A stretch of DNA of 27,525 bases from a virus: positions 1 to 27,525 of the IMG/VR virus record IMGVR_UViG_3300014933_000058; one strand, 5' to 3'. A program made the position numbers and the translations under genes. The notes below the pieces were generated by a model. The model did not search any database, was not told where the DNA came from, and saw nothing but the letters and a program-made list of their open reading frames with translations. The first letter of the stretch is position 1, and each line of letters begins with the position of its first letter. Below, one piece after another: positions 1 to 5,888 of this stretch.

Positions 1-45
1 ACACAGGGTAGATCGTCGGCAGCGTCAGATGTGTATAAGAGACAG
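1..45 (+). other. Residual Illumina/Nextera library adapter
   Basis: Bases 27-45 are the Tn5 mosaic end AGATGTGTATAAGAGACAG, preceded at 13-26 by the Nextera read-1 primer segment TCGTCGGCAGCGTC. Bases 1-4 (ACAC) match the end of the P5 oligo, which leaves 5-12 as an 8-base sample index. The order P5 tail, index, read-1 primer, mosaic end is the architecture of a sequencing library oligo. This stretch is therefore artefact, and native sequence starts at about base 46. Confidence 0.97.
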
Positions 46-219
46 CCTTTAGGTAGCAGGGCTGTATTTGGCAGTTGCTACTTGTTAGGTGGAAAGCCGC
101 AAAAACCCTAACTTACTGCATCCTACATTGGCGGCTTAACGCCCTTAAATAAGGTGAGGCGGCAGGACTCCGTGATGTATGGTTGTGCAAAGGGGAAAGC
201 ACACCTACCGCCTCTTGAA
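46..219 (+). ncRNA. Hairpin-rich element, possible structured RNA (copy 1)
   Basis: No gene is seen between the adapter and the stop codon of the leftward exonuclease gene. The stretch folds into several local stems: GTAGCA/TGCTAC (53-58 with 76-81), GTTAGG/CCTAAC (84-89 with 107-112), GGCG/CGCC (about 130-142), TGTGC/GCACA (about 184-203) and an enclosing GAGGCGG/CCGCCTC (about 156-214). The order hairpin, 4-nt linker, TAGGTGG-AAGC hairpin, GGCGG..TTAA also occurs on the same strand at 3252-3335. I do not recognise the family. Strand is assigned only by that similarity. Because the element touches the contig end it may be truncated. Confidence 0.35.
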
Positions 220-966
220 TTAGTTTAACCCAGTTTTTAATTTGTAAATTTTCAATAAAGCCAAAAACATTTCATAGCCATTACGAAGGTCTTGCTCTTT
301 ATGCTCGTATATAGCAACCTCGCCAGTTTCGCCATTAATGTAGACATTGGCGCACCGTGCTGTAGGGGCTAAAACCTCTCTGTAGGCTGCTAATTGTAGG
401 GTATGCTCTAGGTAGGGTGTTAAATCACCAGGGCTTTTTTCTGTCGTTTTAAAGTCGATTACTACCCCAGCGAAGTCATGCTTTGGCTTGCAATAAAGGT
501 CACATTTACCGCCATAGCCTTCTTGATTGACTAGGCTCTGCTCTGCAATCCATAGCTGTGCCCCAAAATGAGCCGTTATAGCCTCATCTACCTTACGGAC
601 ATAGTCAGGTATTGCTGGTAAGTATTCTTGGGCGTAAAAGCTCTCTAAGAAGTCGTGTATTTGAGTACCCCTAGCCATAGCGTCTTGGGACTTTCTTTTA
701 GACAACTCCATGCAACGAGCTATGTAGTCTTTTTCTTCTTCACCTTCTTGGCGTGGATTTTCAATACAGGCTTTAATAGCCTCGCCTTGCAACCACGAAT
801 TAAGGCCATCCTTAGAAAGCTGTCCATTAATGGTGGACACAGACGGCACTAAAGTACCTGGCGCTGCTTTGGCATCACGCAAGGTTACTGACCGTTCCTT
901 GCCGTTTTTACCAGTCATGGTGTAGCGTGGTGCACCTGTTTTGGCGCAATACCAATGTTGTGACAT
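220..966 (-). CDS. RecB/Cas4-like PD-(D/E)XK exonuclease
   Basis: The 248-aa product looks like a phage recombination exonuclease of the PD-(D/E)XK superfamily. Visible motifs in order are RGTQIH..E (99-108, the His-containing helix of RecB-type nucleases), an acidic residue near E142, GGKCD (152-156), V-I-D-F-K (169-173, the D..DxK catalytic core) and QxxxY (191-195). In this family such nucleases resect double-strand ends to give single strands for an annealing protein. The ERF annealing protein encoded two genes upstream in the same leftward run fits that partnership. The start is supported by AAAGGGG at 972-978. It is the last gene of the operon, followed by the hairpin-rich stretch 46-219. 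The family call is firm; the direction of resection cannot be read from sequence. Confidence 0.85.
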   Translation of the reverse strand: MSQHWYCAKTGAPRYTMTGKNGKERSVTLRDAKAAPGTLVPSVSTINGQLSKDGLNSWLQGEAIKACIENPRQEGEEEKDYIARCMELSKRKSQDAMARGTQIHDFLESFYAQEYLPAIPDYVRKVDEAITAHFGAQLWIAEQSLVNQEGYGGKCDLYCKPKHDFAGVVIDFKTTEKSPGDLTPYLEHTLQLAAYREVLAPTARCANVYINGETGEVAIYEHKEQDLRNGYEMFLALLKIYKLKTGLN

Positions 967-1013
967 ATTTTCCCCTTTGAAAATGTGTAATATATACTAC
1001 ATATATACTAAAT

Positions 1014-1211
1014 TTAATTAAGTAATTCTAAAACTGCATTTCTGTCTGTTTCATTTAAACAACAATCAGCACAGGCTTGTATAACTTCACGAAGTACAGT
1101 AGCTAAGTCATTGACCTCAAATGCTATTAATTGTCTTTCTTCATCTACCCCAAAAGGCTCTGTAGAAATAATGGCTTTGTCGCCAATAACATCTTTGATA
1201 TGACTTAGCAT
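1014..1211 (-). CDS. Small acidic phage protein, function unknown
   Basis: This 65-aa protein is not recognised. It is acidic, with no membrane segment, and ends in a Cys-containing helix-like stretch (QACADCCLNETDR, about residues 46-58). The start is supported by an AGGAG-type SD about 6 nt upstream on the minus strand (CTCCT near 1219). It lies between the 80-aa gene and the exonuclease in the leftward recombination operon, so it may be an accessory factor, but nothing in the sequence shows a specific role. Confidence 0.7.
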   Translation of the reverse strand: MLSHIKDVIGDKAIISTEPFGVDEERQLIAFEVNDLATVLREVIQACADCCLNETDRNAVLELLN

Positions 1212-1220
1212 AACTATCTC

Positions 1221-1463
1221 CTAAAATGGTAAGTCAGAGTCTACAATTTCATCTGACCCTGCTGGTTTAAATGCTTTAGCTTCTTTTTCTTTGCCAATAG
1301 ATACGCTAAAGAATTTCCCTTTAGTGCCTTCTTTAACCCACGCAGATAGGTAATGTTCACGGTTATTGACCATAATGCTGCCTGTATAGTCTGGGTGATT
1401 CTCGGTGGTTTTTCTGTCATTTTTGAATAGCGAACCGCTACCCTCTTTTGGTACATAGGCCAT
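1221..1463 (-). CDS. Small phage protein next to ERF, possible nucleic-acid-binding accessory
   Basis: The 80-aa product begins MAYVPKEGSGSLFKND and has the pattern G-S-L-F-x(n)-Y-x-G-x-I-x(5)-Y-x-L-x-A-W-x(n)-F-x-S-V. This resembles short beta-rich phage proteins often found beside recombination genes. Its start codon overlaps the ERF stop by one base, so the two are probably translationally coupled. The C-terminus is acidic (DEIVDSDLPF), a tail reminiscent of single-strand-binding proteins. The SSB-like role is only an inference from the tail and the neighbours; homology to OB-fold SSBs is not evident. Confidence 0.75.
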   Translation of the reverse strand: MAYVPKEGSGSLFKNDRKTTENHPDYTGSIMVNNREHYLSAWVKEGTKGKFFSVSIGKEKEAKAFKPAGSDEIVDSDLPF

Positions 1464-1891
1464 TAGATTTCCTTTGCTTTTACTACTGGTTTAGGTGACG
1501 AAGCGGCATTACCGTCATCGTCTGCTTGTACTACTCCTACTACTGCTGCTAGGGCATAACGCCTCATGTAAGTTAAAGCTGACCCTGCTCCTTGTGGGTC
1601 TACTTTGCTGACAGGTACAGACATTTCTTGACTAATCCATTCGCCAGAAATATGAGTAAGAATGGTAGTTAAAGACATAGACTTGTCTAAATCGGAATAA
1701 GTCCCAGGGAATTGAGCCACAGCCAGACCATTACTAGCCAATAAATCACGGCAAGCATCCCAAACAGACTCAAGGTCTGCATACTTACTTTTGAAAAAAG
1801 GGTTTGCAGAGTCTTTTTTAGCATGGGTTAGTTTTCCTTGTACTATTGATAGCGCTTTGGCTAAGTTTGCAATGCTTTCAGACTGTTGCAT
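1463..1891 (-). CDS. erf: ERF-family single-strand annealing protein
   Basis: ERF-type recombinases anneal complementary single strands during phage recombination and circularisation. The 142-aa product carries the family hallmarks NPFFKSKYADLESVW (30-44), QGAGSALTYMRRYAL (100-114) and DDDG (124-127). An in-frame ATG exists 40 codons upstream, but I chose the start at 1891 because a perfect GGAGG SD lies just before it and the conserved N-terminal helix begins there. The longer reading would run through the preceding gene in another frame. The gene overlaps the upstream 67-aa gene by 14 bp and the downstream 80-aa gene by 1 bp, so it sits in the middle of a coupled operon with the exonuclease. 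At 142 aa it is short for ERF proteins and looks like little more than the core domain. Confidence 0.9.
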   Translation of the reverse strand: MQQSESIANLAKALSIVQGKLTHAKKDSANPFFKSKYADLESVWDACRDLLASNGLAVAQFPGTYSDLDKSMSLTTILTHISGEWISQEMSVPVSKVDPQGAGSALTYMRRYALAAVVGVVQADDDGNAASSPKPVVKAKEI

Positions 1892-2081
1892 TTTGACCTC
1901 CAAAAACATTACCAAAGTCGTCAAATACGGTTTGTAGTAAGACATTGCGTTTAGGTTTGCCACAAGCTGCACGAATAACATCAATGTCATCCTGTGCCAT
2001 TTCTGTGCCAAATTCCATGTTGTCTAGCGCTATTTCTAAGCGCTCTTCCATTTCCAGCATAAGTTGGTTTAATTCACCCAT
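1878..2081 (-). CDS. First gene of leftward recombination operon, small unknown protein
   Basis: This 67-aa protein has an acidic, helical N-terminus (GELNQLMLEMEERLEIALDN, 2-21) and a C-terminus ending DDFGNVFGGQNATV. It is not recognised. The open frame continues upstream to 2261, but the start at 2081 is chosen because AAGGGG (2088-2093) is well placed, and the longer version would read through the promoter region and add an implausible Tyr/Cys/Val-rich stretch. It overlaps the ERF gene start by 14 bp. Being first after the divergent promoter, it would be made early. Confidence 0.72.
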   Translation of the reverse strand: MGELNQLMLEMEERLEIALDNMEFGTEMAQDDIDVIRAACGKPKRNVLLQTVFDDFGNVFGGQNATV

Positions 2082-2100
2082 TTGAATCCCCTTAAATGGC

Positions 2101-2116
2101 ATAGCGAAATTGCTAT
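2101..2116. promoter_or_regulatory. Candidate operator palindrome
   Basis: ATAGC-N6-GCTAT forms perfect 5-bp arms around GAAATT. It lies between the putative leftward -10 box and the first leftward SD, where a bound repressor would block leftward transcription. The neighbouring Cro-like protein is a natural candidate ligand. No second copy of the site was found nearby, so this is tentative. Confidence 0.4.
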
Positions 2117-2122
2117 ATACGC

Positions 2123-2152
2123 ATATTAACACAAGAAAACAATAAATGTAAA
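2123..2152 (-). promoter_or_regulatory. Putative leftward promoter of the recombination operon
   Basis: Read on the minus strand, TTTACA (2147-2152) is followed after 18 bp by TAATAT (2123-2128). The predicted start of transcription falls in or next to the palindrome at 2101-2116. Boxes are 5/6 and 4/6 matches to sigma-70 consensus, so confidence is moderate. Confidence 0.35.
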
Positions 2153-2154
2153 CT
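2126..2154 (+). promoter_or_regulatory. Putative rightward promoter for the Cro-like gene
   Basis: TTAACA (2126-2131), a 17-bp spacer and TAAACT (2149-2154) form a sigma-70-like promoter pointing at the HTH gene that starts at 2192. It overlaps the leftward promoter almost completely, so polymerase could hardly occupy both at once. Confidence 0.4.
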
Positions 2155-2191
2155 GTATGCAAATAAACAACATTTAAGTTAAACTGCGTGA

Positions 2192-2464
2192 ATGGACAGA
2201 CAATTAAAACTAACCGATACCGCCATAATTGACTTGCTGGGTGGTACTGCAAAGGTAGCAAGAATGTGCAAAGTAGACCCAGCAGCCGTTTCTAATTGGC
2301 GCATCAGAGGAATACCAGCCGACAAATATATGCTACTAGGTGCAAGGATTGAAACTGAAAGTCATGGGCTAGTAACTCGCCAAGATTTGTTTCCTAAAAA
2401 CTTTTGGCTTATATGGCCTGAATTGTTGCCAAAAAACAACGCTTTCATACAAATTGAAGATTAA
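2192..2464 (+). CDS. Cro/YdaS-like helix-turn-helix regulator
   Basis: The 90-aa protein has a compact N-terminal HTH: IIDLLGGTAKVARMCKVDPA followed by AVSNWRIRGIPADK (about residues 12-45). This has the Cro-like pattern in which V-S-N-W-R lies in the recognition helix and is followed by G-I-P. Such proteins act as dimeric DNA-binding repressors. The gene faces the leftward recombination operon across a promoter region with a palindrome, so it probably sets the balance of the two directions. The SD is weak, which suits a low-level regulator. It ends 2 bp before the PP-loop gene and may be cotranscribed with it. No CI-type partner with a peptidase domain is seen. Confidence 0.8.
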   Translation: MDRQLKLTDTAIIDLLGGTAKVARMCKVDPAAVSNWRIRGIPADKYMLLGARIETESHGLVTRQDLFPKNFWLIWPELLPKNNAFIQIED

Positions 2465-2466
2465 AA

Positions 2467-3196
2467 ATGACTAGAGTTGTTTGTTGGTTTTCTTGTGGCG
2501 CTGCTAGTGCGGTAGCCACTAAATTAGCATTAAGTCATTTTAGGGGGGGGGTATGAGGTCATCATAGTTTATACAGAAGTTATTGAAGAACACCCTGACA
2601 ATAAGCGTTTTCTTGCCGATTGCGAAAAATGGTTTGGTCAAAAAATACTAATTTTAGGTAATGACCGTTATGAAAGGTCTATTTATAAGACTTTTGAAAA
2701 ATCAGCTATGAATATTAAAGGTGCAAGCCCATGTACTAGAAAGTTAAAAAAGGATGTTAGACTTAAATTTGAAAAACCTACAGACATTCAAGTATTTGGC
2801 TACACAATGGAAGAACAAGACCGCTATGACCGTTTTCTTGACGCTAACAACATTGACGCTATAGCGCCTTTAATTGACAAAGGGCTTAGTAAAGTAGATT
2901 GCCTGGCAATGCTTCAAAACGCTGGCATAGAGCTTCCAGTTATGTATAAGCTAGGCTACCATAACAACAACTGTATTGGCTGTGTAAAAGGCGGTAAAGG
3001 CTATTGGAATAAGATTAAAGTAGACTTCCCAATACAATTTGACCGCATGGCTAAATTGGAAAGATTTAAAAAACAAACAGTATTAAAAGATGTTTATTTA
3101 GATGAGTTACCTGCTGACGCTGGTAATTACCCACAAGAACAAGACATTCAATGCGGTATCTTTTGCCACATGGCAGAAGAAGATTTAAAGATGTAG
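2467..3196 (+). CDS. PAPS-reductase-like PP-loop protein, frameshifted at a G9 tract
   Basis: Reading from ATG 2467 gives MTRVVCWFSCGAASAVATKL, with the SCGAASA loop typical of phage PAPS-reductase/DndC-like PP-loop proteins. The frame stops at 2554-2556, just after nine Gs (2543-2551). One G fewer joins it seamlessly to YEVIIVYTEVIEEHPDN and the rest, giving 242 aa. The C-terminal part holds SPCTRKLKKD and a CIGC motif followed by GGKGYWNKI, possible metal or thiol residues of this family. Family members activate a substrate as an adenylate for sulfur chemistry or nucleotide modification; the substrate here is unknown. The break may be a sequencing error, a phase-variable tract or a true mutation. 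If the break is real, re-initiation at ATG 2708 would give a 162-aa product lacking the PP-loop. Confidence 0.8.
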
Positions 3197-3207
3197 TACA
3201 CTCACTT

Positions 3208-3411
3208 TCCTATCTCGAGGCTCTAACGACATACCAGGGGATAGGATTAACAGCGCTACTGGGGGTAATGGTTGAAACAGCGCAATATAGGTGGCGAAGC
3301 TAGTGCCTATACCATGAACGACTGGCGGGTTAAGCGATTCCTCATTGGAAAACTTATGAAGGCTACCTAGGTAGGGCTAGGTACGCTCAAACCTCTTGGA
3401 AGTGGTTTTTT
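3208..3411 (+). ncRNA. Hairpin-rich element with terminator, possible structured RNA (copy 2)
   Basis: This lies in the gene-free stretch 3197-3501. Stems seen in order are TCCTATC/GATAGGA (3208-3214 with 3240-3246), GCGCT/AGCGC (3253-3257 with 3279-3283), TATAGG/CCTATA (3286-3291 with 3306-3311), and TACCTAG/CTAGGTA (3364-3370 with 3377-3383). The last stem is followed by a terminator-like hairpin with a T-tract. There is no open frame of note. A run of local helices closing with a terminator suggests an independent small RNA rather than spacer. The middle part shares hairpin order and motifs with 53-140. It is not recognisable as tRNA, tmRNA, RNase P RNA or a known riboswitch. Confidence 0.4.
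3389..3411 (+). terminator. Rho-independent terminator
   Basis: AAACC-t-CTT/AAG-t-GGTTT forms an interrupted stem running straight into six Ts. It would end rightward transcription from the PP-loop gene or the structured element, separating them from the next operon at 3502. Confidence 0.55.
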
Positions 3412-3501
3412 AACAACTAAGTATAAATACTAATACAGCTTTTAAAGACTATGGGGCAAACTATAAGTACTCAATATCGAGTGACATTTAAGGGGATTTA
3501 A

Positions 3502-3813
3502 ATGAAAGACTTTATAGGTAGTTGTTTATTAGGCGCATTTTTTGCAGCTATGTTTTGTTACGGCATACCTGCTAAAGCACAAACTTATCCTGTAACAAAT
3601 GCAATGGGTTACAACCAAGGCACAGTACAAATAAACGGCAACACCGCACAGTTTGTAAACCCAATGGGTTACACCACTCAGACTGCTACAATATATCCTA
3701 ACCAAGTCGTAATCACGACACCAAATGGTTATACACAAAGCGTTGTTGGTAATACAGGCTATACAGTACCGCCTAGCCCACCAACACCTATGTCCCCAAG
3801 GGTGCTGCAATGA
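3502..3813 (+). CDS. Secreted repeat-containing small protein
   Basis: The 103-aa product starts with a clear Sec signal peptide: MKDF, a hydrophobic core IGSCLLGAFFAAMFCYGI, then AKA as probable cleavage site at about residues 24-26. The mature part is Asn/Thr/Gly/Tyr-rich and built from imperfect units of about 20 residues around the motif P/A-M/N-GY (NAMGY, NPMGY, TPNGY, GNTGY), then a Pro-rich tail. It has no catalytic motif and is not recognised. Export by a phage early gene suggests a periplasmic or envelope role, for example superinfection exclusion; this is inference. SD AAGGGG (3490-3495) is strong. The gene overlaps the next by an ATGA. Confidence 0.75.
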   Translation: MKDFIGSCLLGAFFAAMFCYGIPAKAQTYPVTNAMGYNQGTVQINGNTAQFVNPMGYTTQTATIYPNQVVITTPNGYTQSVVGNTGYTVPPSPPTPMSPRVLQ

Positions 3814-4490
3814 CCGCAAATGAATTAGCTGATTGGATAGATGAAGTTAATATTGCTGCTGTTGGTTCAAAAACAATGACCAAAGCATCAAATATGTTGC
3901 GTCAATTTGACCTTGCTGAAAGCATTGTTAAGCAACAAAAATTAGAATTAGATGCTTTGCATAAATTAGTTAAAGAGCAAGATAGAAAAATTATTGATTT
4001 AGCGTTTAAAAAAGTTTACGCAGAACGCAGTTTTGAATTAAAAGAGCCGTATAACAACGCAGTAGGCAAAACCATTAAAGGTGGCGCTGAATTAGTTTGT
4101 GATTCTTTTGTAGATTTTTCCAAATGGATTAGCCCTGTAAAAACTTTAACTGATGATGAAATTTTATGTTTATGGGATTATTGGAGTGGTGAAATCCTTG
4201 CTATTGACATTCTTGATTTTGCTGATAAATATAAGCGAGCAATATTGAACGAAGAAGGAATTATTGAATGGCATCAAGAATATTGCAAAAAAATGAATGA
4301 AGAGGATGCTAAAAAGGTTAATACCTATAAGTTACAAAACGGCAATCAAATTGATACCTATAAGTATAAAGAACTAACAGATGAGGAAATAAACCAAATA
4401 TTGAAGCAACATGATTGGTATAGCAAAACTTGGGTAGATATGGTTAGGTCTATTGAATCAACAATACTAAGAAAGGCACAAGAGAAATGA
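3810..4490 (+). CDS. Phage protein with N-terminal coiled coil, function unknown
   Basis: This 226-aa protein has an N-terminal helical/coiled-coil part (TANELADWIDE to EQDRKIIDL, about residues 2-65). A middle or C-terminal region follows with two acidic LTDEEI-type motifs (KTLTDDEILCLWDYWSG and KELTDEEINQILKQHDW), which resemble short phage modules that recur in otherwise unrelated early proteins. It has no enzyme motif. It looks modular, as if assembled from two such units. Its start overlaps the secreted-protein stop (ATGA) and its own stop overlaps a 33-aa membrane peptide gene, so it belongs to a coupled operon. I do not recognise a function. Confidence 0.7.
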   Translation: MTANELADWIDEVNIAAVGSKTMTKASNMLRQFDLAESIVKQQKLELDALHKLVKEQDRKIIDLAFKKVYAERSFELKEPYNNAVGKTIKGGAELVCDSFVDFSKWISPVKTLTDDEILCLWDYWSGEILAIDILDFADKYKRAILNEEGIIEWHQEYCKKMNEEDAKKVNTYKLQNGNQIDTYKYKELTDEEINQILKQHDWYSKTWVDMVRSIESTILRKAQEK

Positions 4491-4588
4491 ACGCAAATGA
4501 TTACTTAATGATTTCTGTGTATTTGCTTGGTTGGATTGTTGGGTTCTTTTTTGGTTATTGTTTTAGAAAGGCACGAGGTGATGTTTGA
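4487..4588 (+). CDS. 33-aa single-pass membrane peptide
   Basis: The frame starts with ATGA overlapping the stop of the upstream gene and ends inside the start of the downstream gene. The peptide is MNANDYLMISVYLLGWIVGF followed by FFGYCFRKARGDV: a short polar head, one strongly hydrophobic segment (about residues 7-26) and a basic tail, the usual design of tiny phage inner-membrane proteins. The double overlap with flanking genes argues it is real. Function unknown; a small membrane effector is an inference. Confidence 0.6.
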   Translation: MNANDYLMISVYLLGWIVGFFFGYCFRKARGDV

Positions 4589-4952
4589 TGAATTCTGGTC
4601 TTTATATCCACGAAAAATTGCTAAAGCAACTGCAAGAAAAGCCTGGTGCAAATTATCCGCAGAGCAACAACTTATGGCTGCAAAAGCTATTGACGCACAT
4701 TGCCAATACTGGAGCGCAAAAGAAACCGAGTTAGAATTTATCCCCCATGCAAGCTCATGGCTAAACCAAGAGCGTTGGGAAGATGAATTAGTAATAGAAC
4801 CCAAGAAAGAAAAGATTGACAAAAAGTGGATGTTTTCTAACGAAGGTATTGAGGCCAAAGCTAGAGAGCTTGGTGTTTTGGGTACTGGCTATGACTCTTA
4901 CGACAGTCTGAAAAAGAAATGTATGAGCAAGCTAAACATGAGTGCGGTGTAA
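4581..4952 (+). CDS. Replication-type phage protein (C-terminal replisome-organiser-like)
   Basis: The 123-aa product begins MFDEFWSLYPRKIAKATARKAW and continues with HCQYW and FIPHASSWLNQERWEDEL. FWxxYPRK and FIPHxSxWLNQxRW are hallmarks of the C-terminal region of many phage replication or primosome-like proteins. Here that region stands alone, without an N-terminal winged-helix origin-binding domain. An upstream in-frame start at 4527 exists, but 4581 is preferred because the motif begins there, GAGGTG precedes it and the earlier stretch overlaps the membrane peptide. A role in recruiting the host replisome is inferred from the family. The gene overlaps the next by 34 bp. Confidence 0.78.
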   Translation: MFDEFWSLYPRKIAKATARKAWCKLSAEQQLMAAKAIDAHCQYWSAKETELEFIPHASSWLNQERWEDELVIEPKKEKIDKKWMFSNEGIEAKARELGVLGTGYDSYDSLKKKCMSKLNMSAV

Positions 4953-5098
4953 GGTATTTATGTGCATTACGACACAAATTAGGTTTAAACAAGTTTAGAC
5001 TTTACATTAGCAAACATAATTTTAACGAACAGCTTTTGCGTGATTTTTATACGCAATATGAATTAGGAAACAGGGGAACATGGGGACATTGGGTTTAA
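4919..5098 (+). CDS. 59-aa protein, DUF7696-like
   Basis: The frame from ATG 4919 encodes MYEQAKHECGVRYLCALRHK and ends ELGNRGTWGHWV. The pattern H-E/R-C-x-V-R-x-L (7-14), then a helix, then GNRGxxGxW near the end is one I associate with a small phage family (DUF7696, from memory). It overlaps both the replication-type gene (34 bp) and the following membrane-protein gene (19 bp). Function is unknown. No strong SD is seen, so coupling to the upstream gene is likely. The conserved-looking ends make it a real gene despite its size. Confidence 0.65.
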   Translation: MYEQAKHECGVRYLCALRHKLGLNKFRLYISKHNFNEQLLRDFYTQYELGNRGTWGHWV

Positions 5099-5295
5099 TT
5101 AAATGGGTAGGGACAATTATTTGTTTGTTAGGCATTGGCCTGACAAGTTTTAATTATTACCCTGCAAACATTTACTTTGGGCTAATTGGAAGCGCTTTAT
5201 GGACTGCTGCTGCCGTAGCGCAAAAAGACTACGCATTGTTTTTAGTTGAGTTTGTAGCTTTAATTATGTATGCCGCAGGAATAATGTATATATGA
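5080..5295 (+). CDS. Small membrane protein with three predicted segments (DUF6552-like)
   Basis: The 71-aa product is almost entirely hydrophobic. Segments lie at about residues 8-25 (WVGTIICLLGIGLTSFNY), 28-46 and 52-70. The phrase LTSFNYYPANIYFGLIGSALW resembles a family of small phage or bacterial membrane proteins that I recall as DUF6552. The SD GGGGA is a few bases upstream. Its stop overlaps the next start (ATGA). It would sit in the inner membrane of the infected cell; its role is not known. Confidence 0.7.
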   Translation: MGTLGLIKWVGTIICLLGIGLTSFNYYPANIYFGLIGSALWTAAAVAQKDYALFLVEFVALIMYAAGIMYI

Positions 5296-5888
5296 AAGTG
5301 CTTGTAGCGTGTGAATTTAGCGGCACGGTGCGTGATGCTTTCCTCGGGGGGGGGCACGAAGCTATGAGTTGTGATTTAGAGCCTTGCGAAACCCCAGGGC
5401 CTCATTACAAAGGTAATGTTATGGACATTATTGGTGCTGGTTGGGATTTAATGATTGCACACCCACCATGCACACATTTAGCTGTAAGCGGTGCTAGGCA
5501 TTTTGCTAAAAAACAAGCAGACGGCAGGCAGCAACAAGGTATTGATTTTTTTATGGCGTTGGCTAATTCAAACATACCACGCTATGCTATTGAAAACCCA
5601 ATAGGAATTATGAGTAGTAAATGGCGAAAACCTGAGCAAATTATTCAACCTTGGGAACATGGTCATAGCGTTACCAAAGCTACTTGTTTATGGCTTAAAA
5701 ATTTACCGCCATTACGACCAACAAATGTAGTAGACAAAGGCACAATTTGGGTAGCCAAAAGCGGTAAACGCATGAGTCAATGGTATTACGACAGCAGTTG
5801 TTTGCCACCAAAAGAAAGGGAAAAAATGCGTAACAAAACATTTCAAGGTATTGCTGATGCTATGGCAGACCAATGGGGTAATTTATGA
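5292..5888 (+). CDS. Cytosine-methyltransferase-like phage protein
   Basis: The 198-aa product starts MKVLVACEFSGTVRDAFLGG, a Rossmann-type SAM-site-like strand and loop. It then shows SCDLEP (26-31), WDLMIAHPPCTHL (51-63) and IENP (100-103). The PPC and ENP motifs are the Cys loop and motif VI of C5-cytosine methyltransferases. The protein is much shorter than standard C5 enzymes and lacks an obvious target-recognition domain. Such proteins are widespread in phages and usually annotated as DNA methyltransferase, but activity is uncertain. Codons 19-21 are a run of nine Gs (5346-5354) read in frame as three Gly. The gene is coupled by ATGA to the membrane-protein gene upstream and to the next gene. 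Confidence 0.72.
   Translation: MKVLVACEFSGTVRDAFLGGGHEAMSCDLEPCETPGPHYKGNVMDIIGAGWDLMIAHPPCTHLAVSGARHFAKKQADGRQQQGIDFFMALANSNIPRYAIENPIGIMSSKWRKPEQIIQPWEHGHSVTKATCLWLKNLPPLRPTNVVDKGTIWVAKSGKRMSQWYYDSSCLPPKEREKMRNKTFQGIADAMADQWGNL

Noticed and set aside
1-45. A transposon end or phage terminus at the left edge
   Set aside because: The mosaic-end sequence is part of the commercial Tn5 library oligo with primer and index in the exact library order, not a natural insertion.
655-852. 65-aa rightward frame inside the exonuclease gene
   Set aside because: Antisense to conserved exonuclease sequence, no SD, Phe/Leu-rich composition typical of a shadow frame.
1463-2011. Longer 182-aa reading of the ERF gene
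   Set aside because: The extra 40 residues overlap the upstream gene in another frame, and the GGAGG at the inner ATG fits the family N-terminus.
3363-3374. CTACCTAGGTAG, a perfect 12-bp palindrome, as a protein-binding operator
   Set aside because: It overlaps a better explained 7-bp RNA hairpin (3364-3383) inside the structured element and has no promoter beside it.
3251-3411. tRNA, tmRNA or group I intron in the gene-free stretch
   Set aside because: No T-loop GTTCGANNC, no CCA-type acceptor pairing, no tag reading frame and no recognisable group I core. The flanking sequences also do not join into one interrupted gene.
3529-3819. 96-aa leftward frame over the secreted-protein gene
   Set aside because: Cys/Tyr/Trp-rich shadow with no ribosome site; the + strand frame has a signal peptide and SD.
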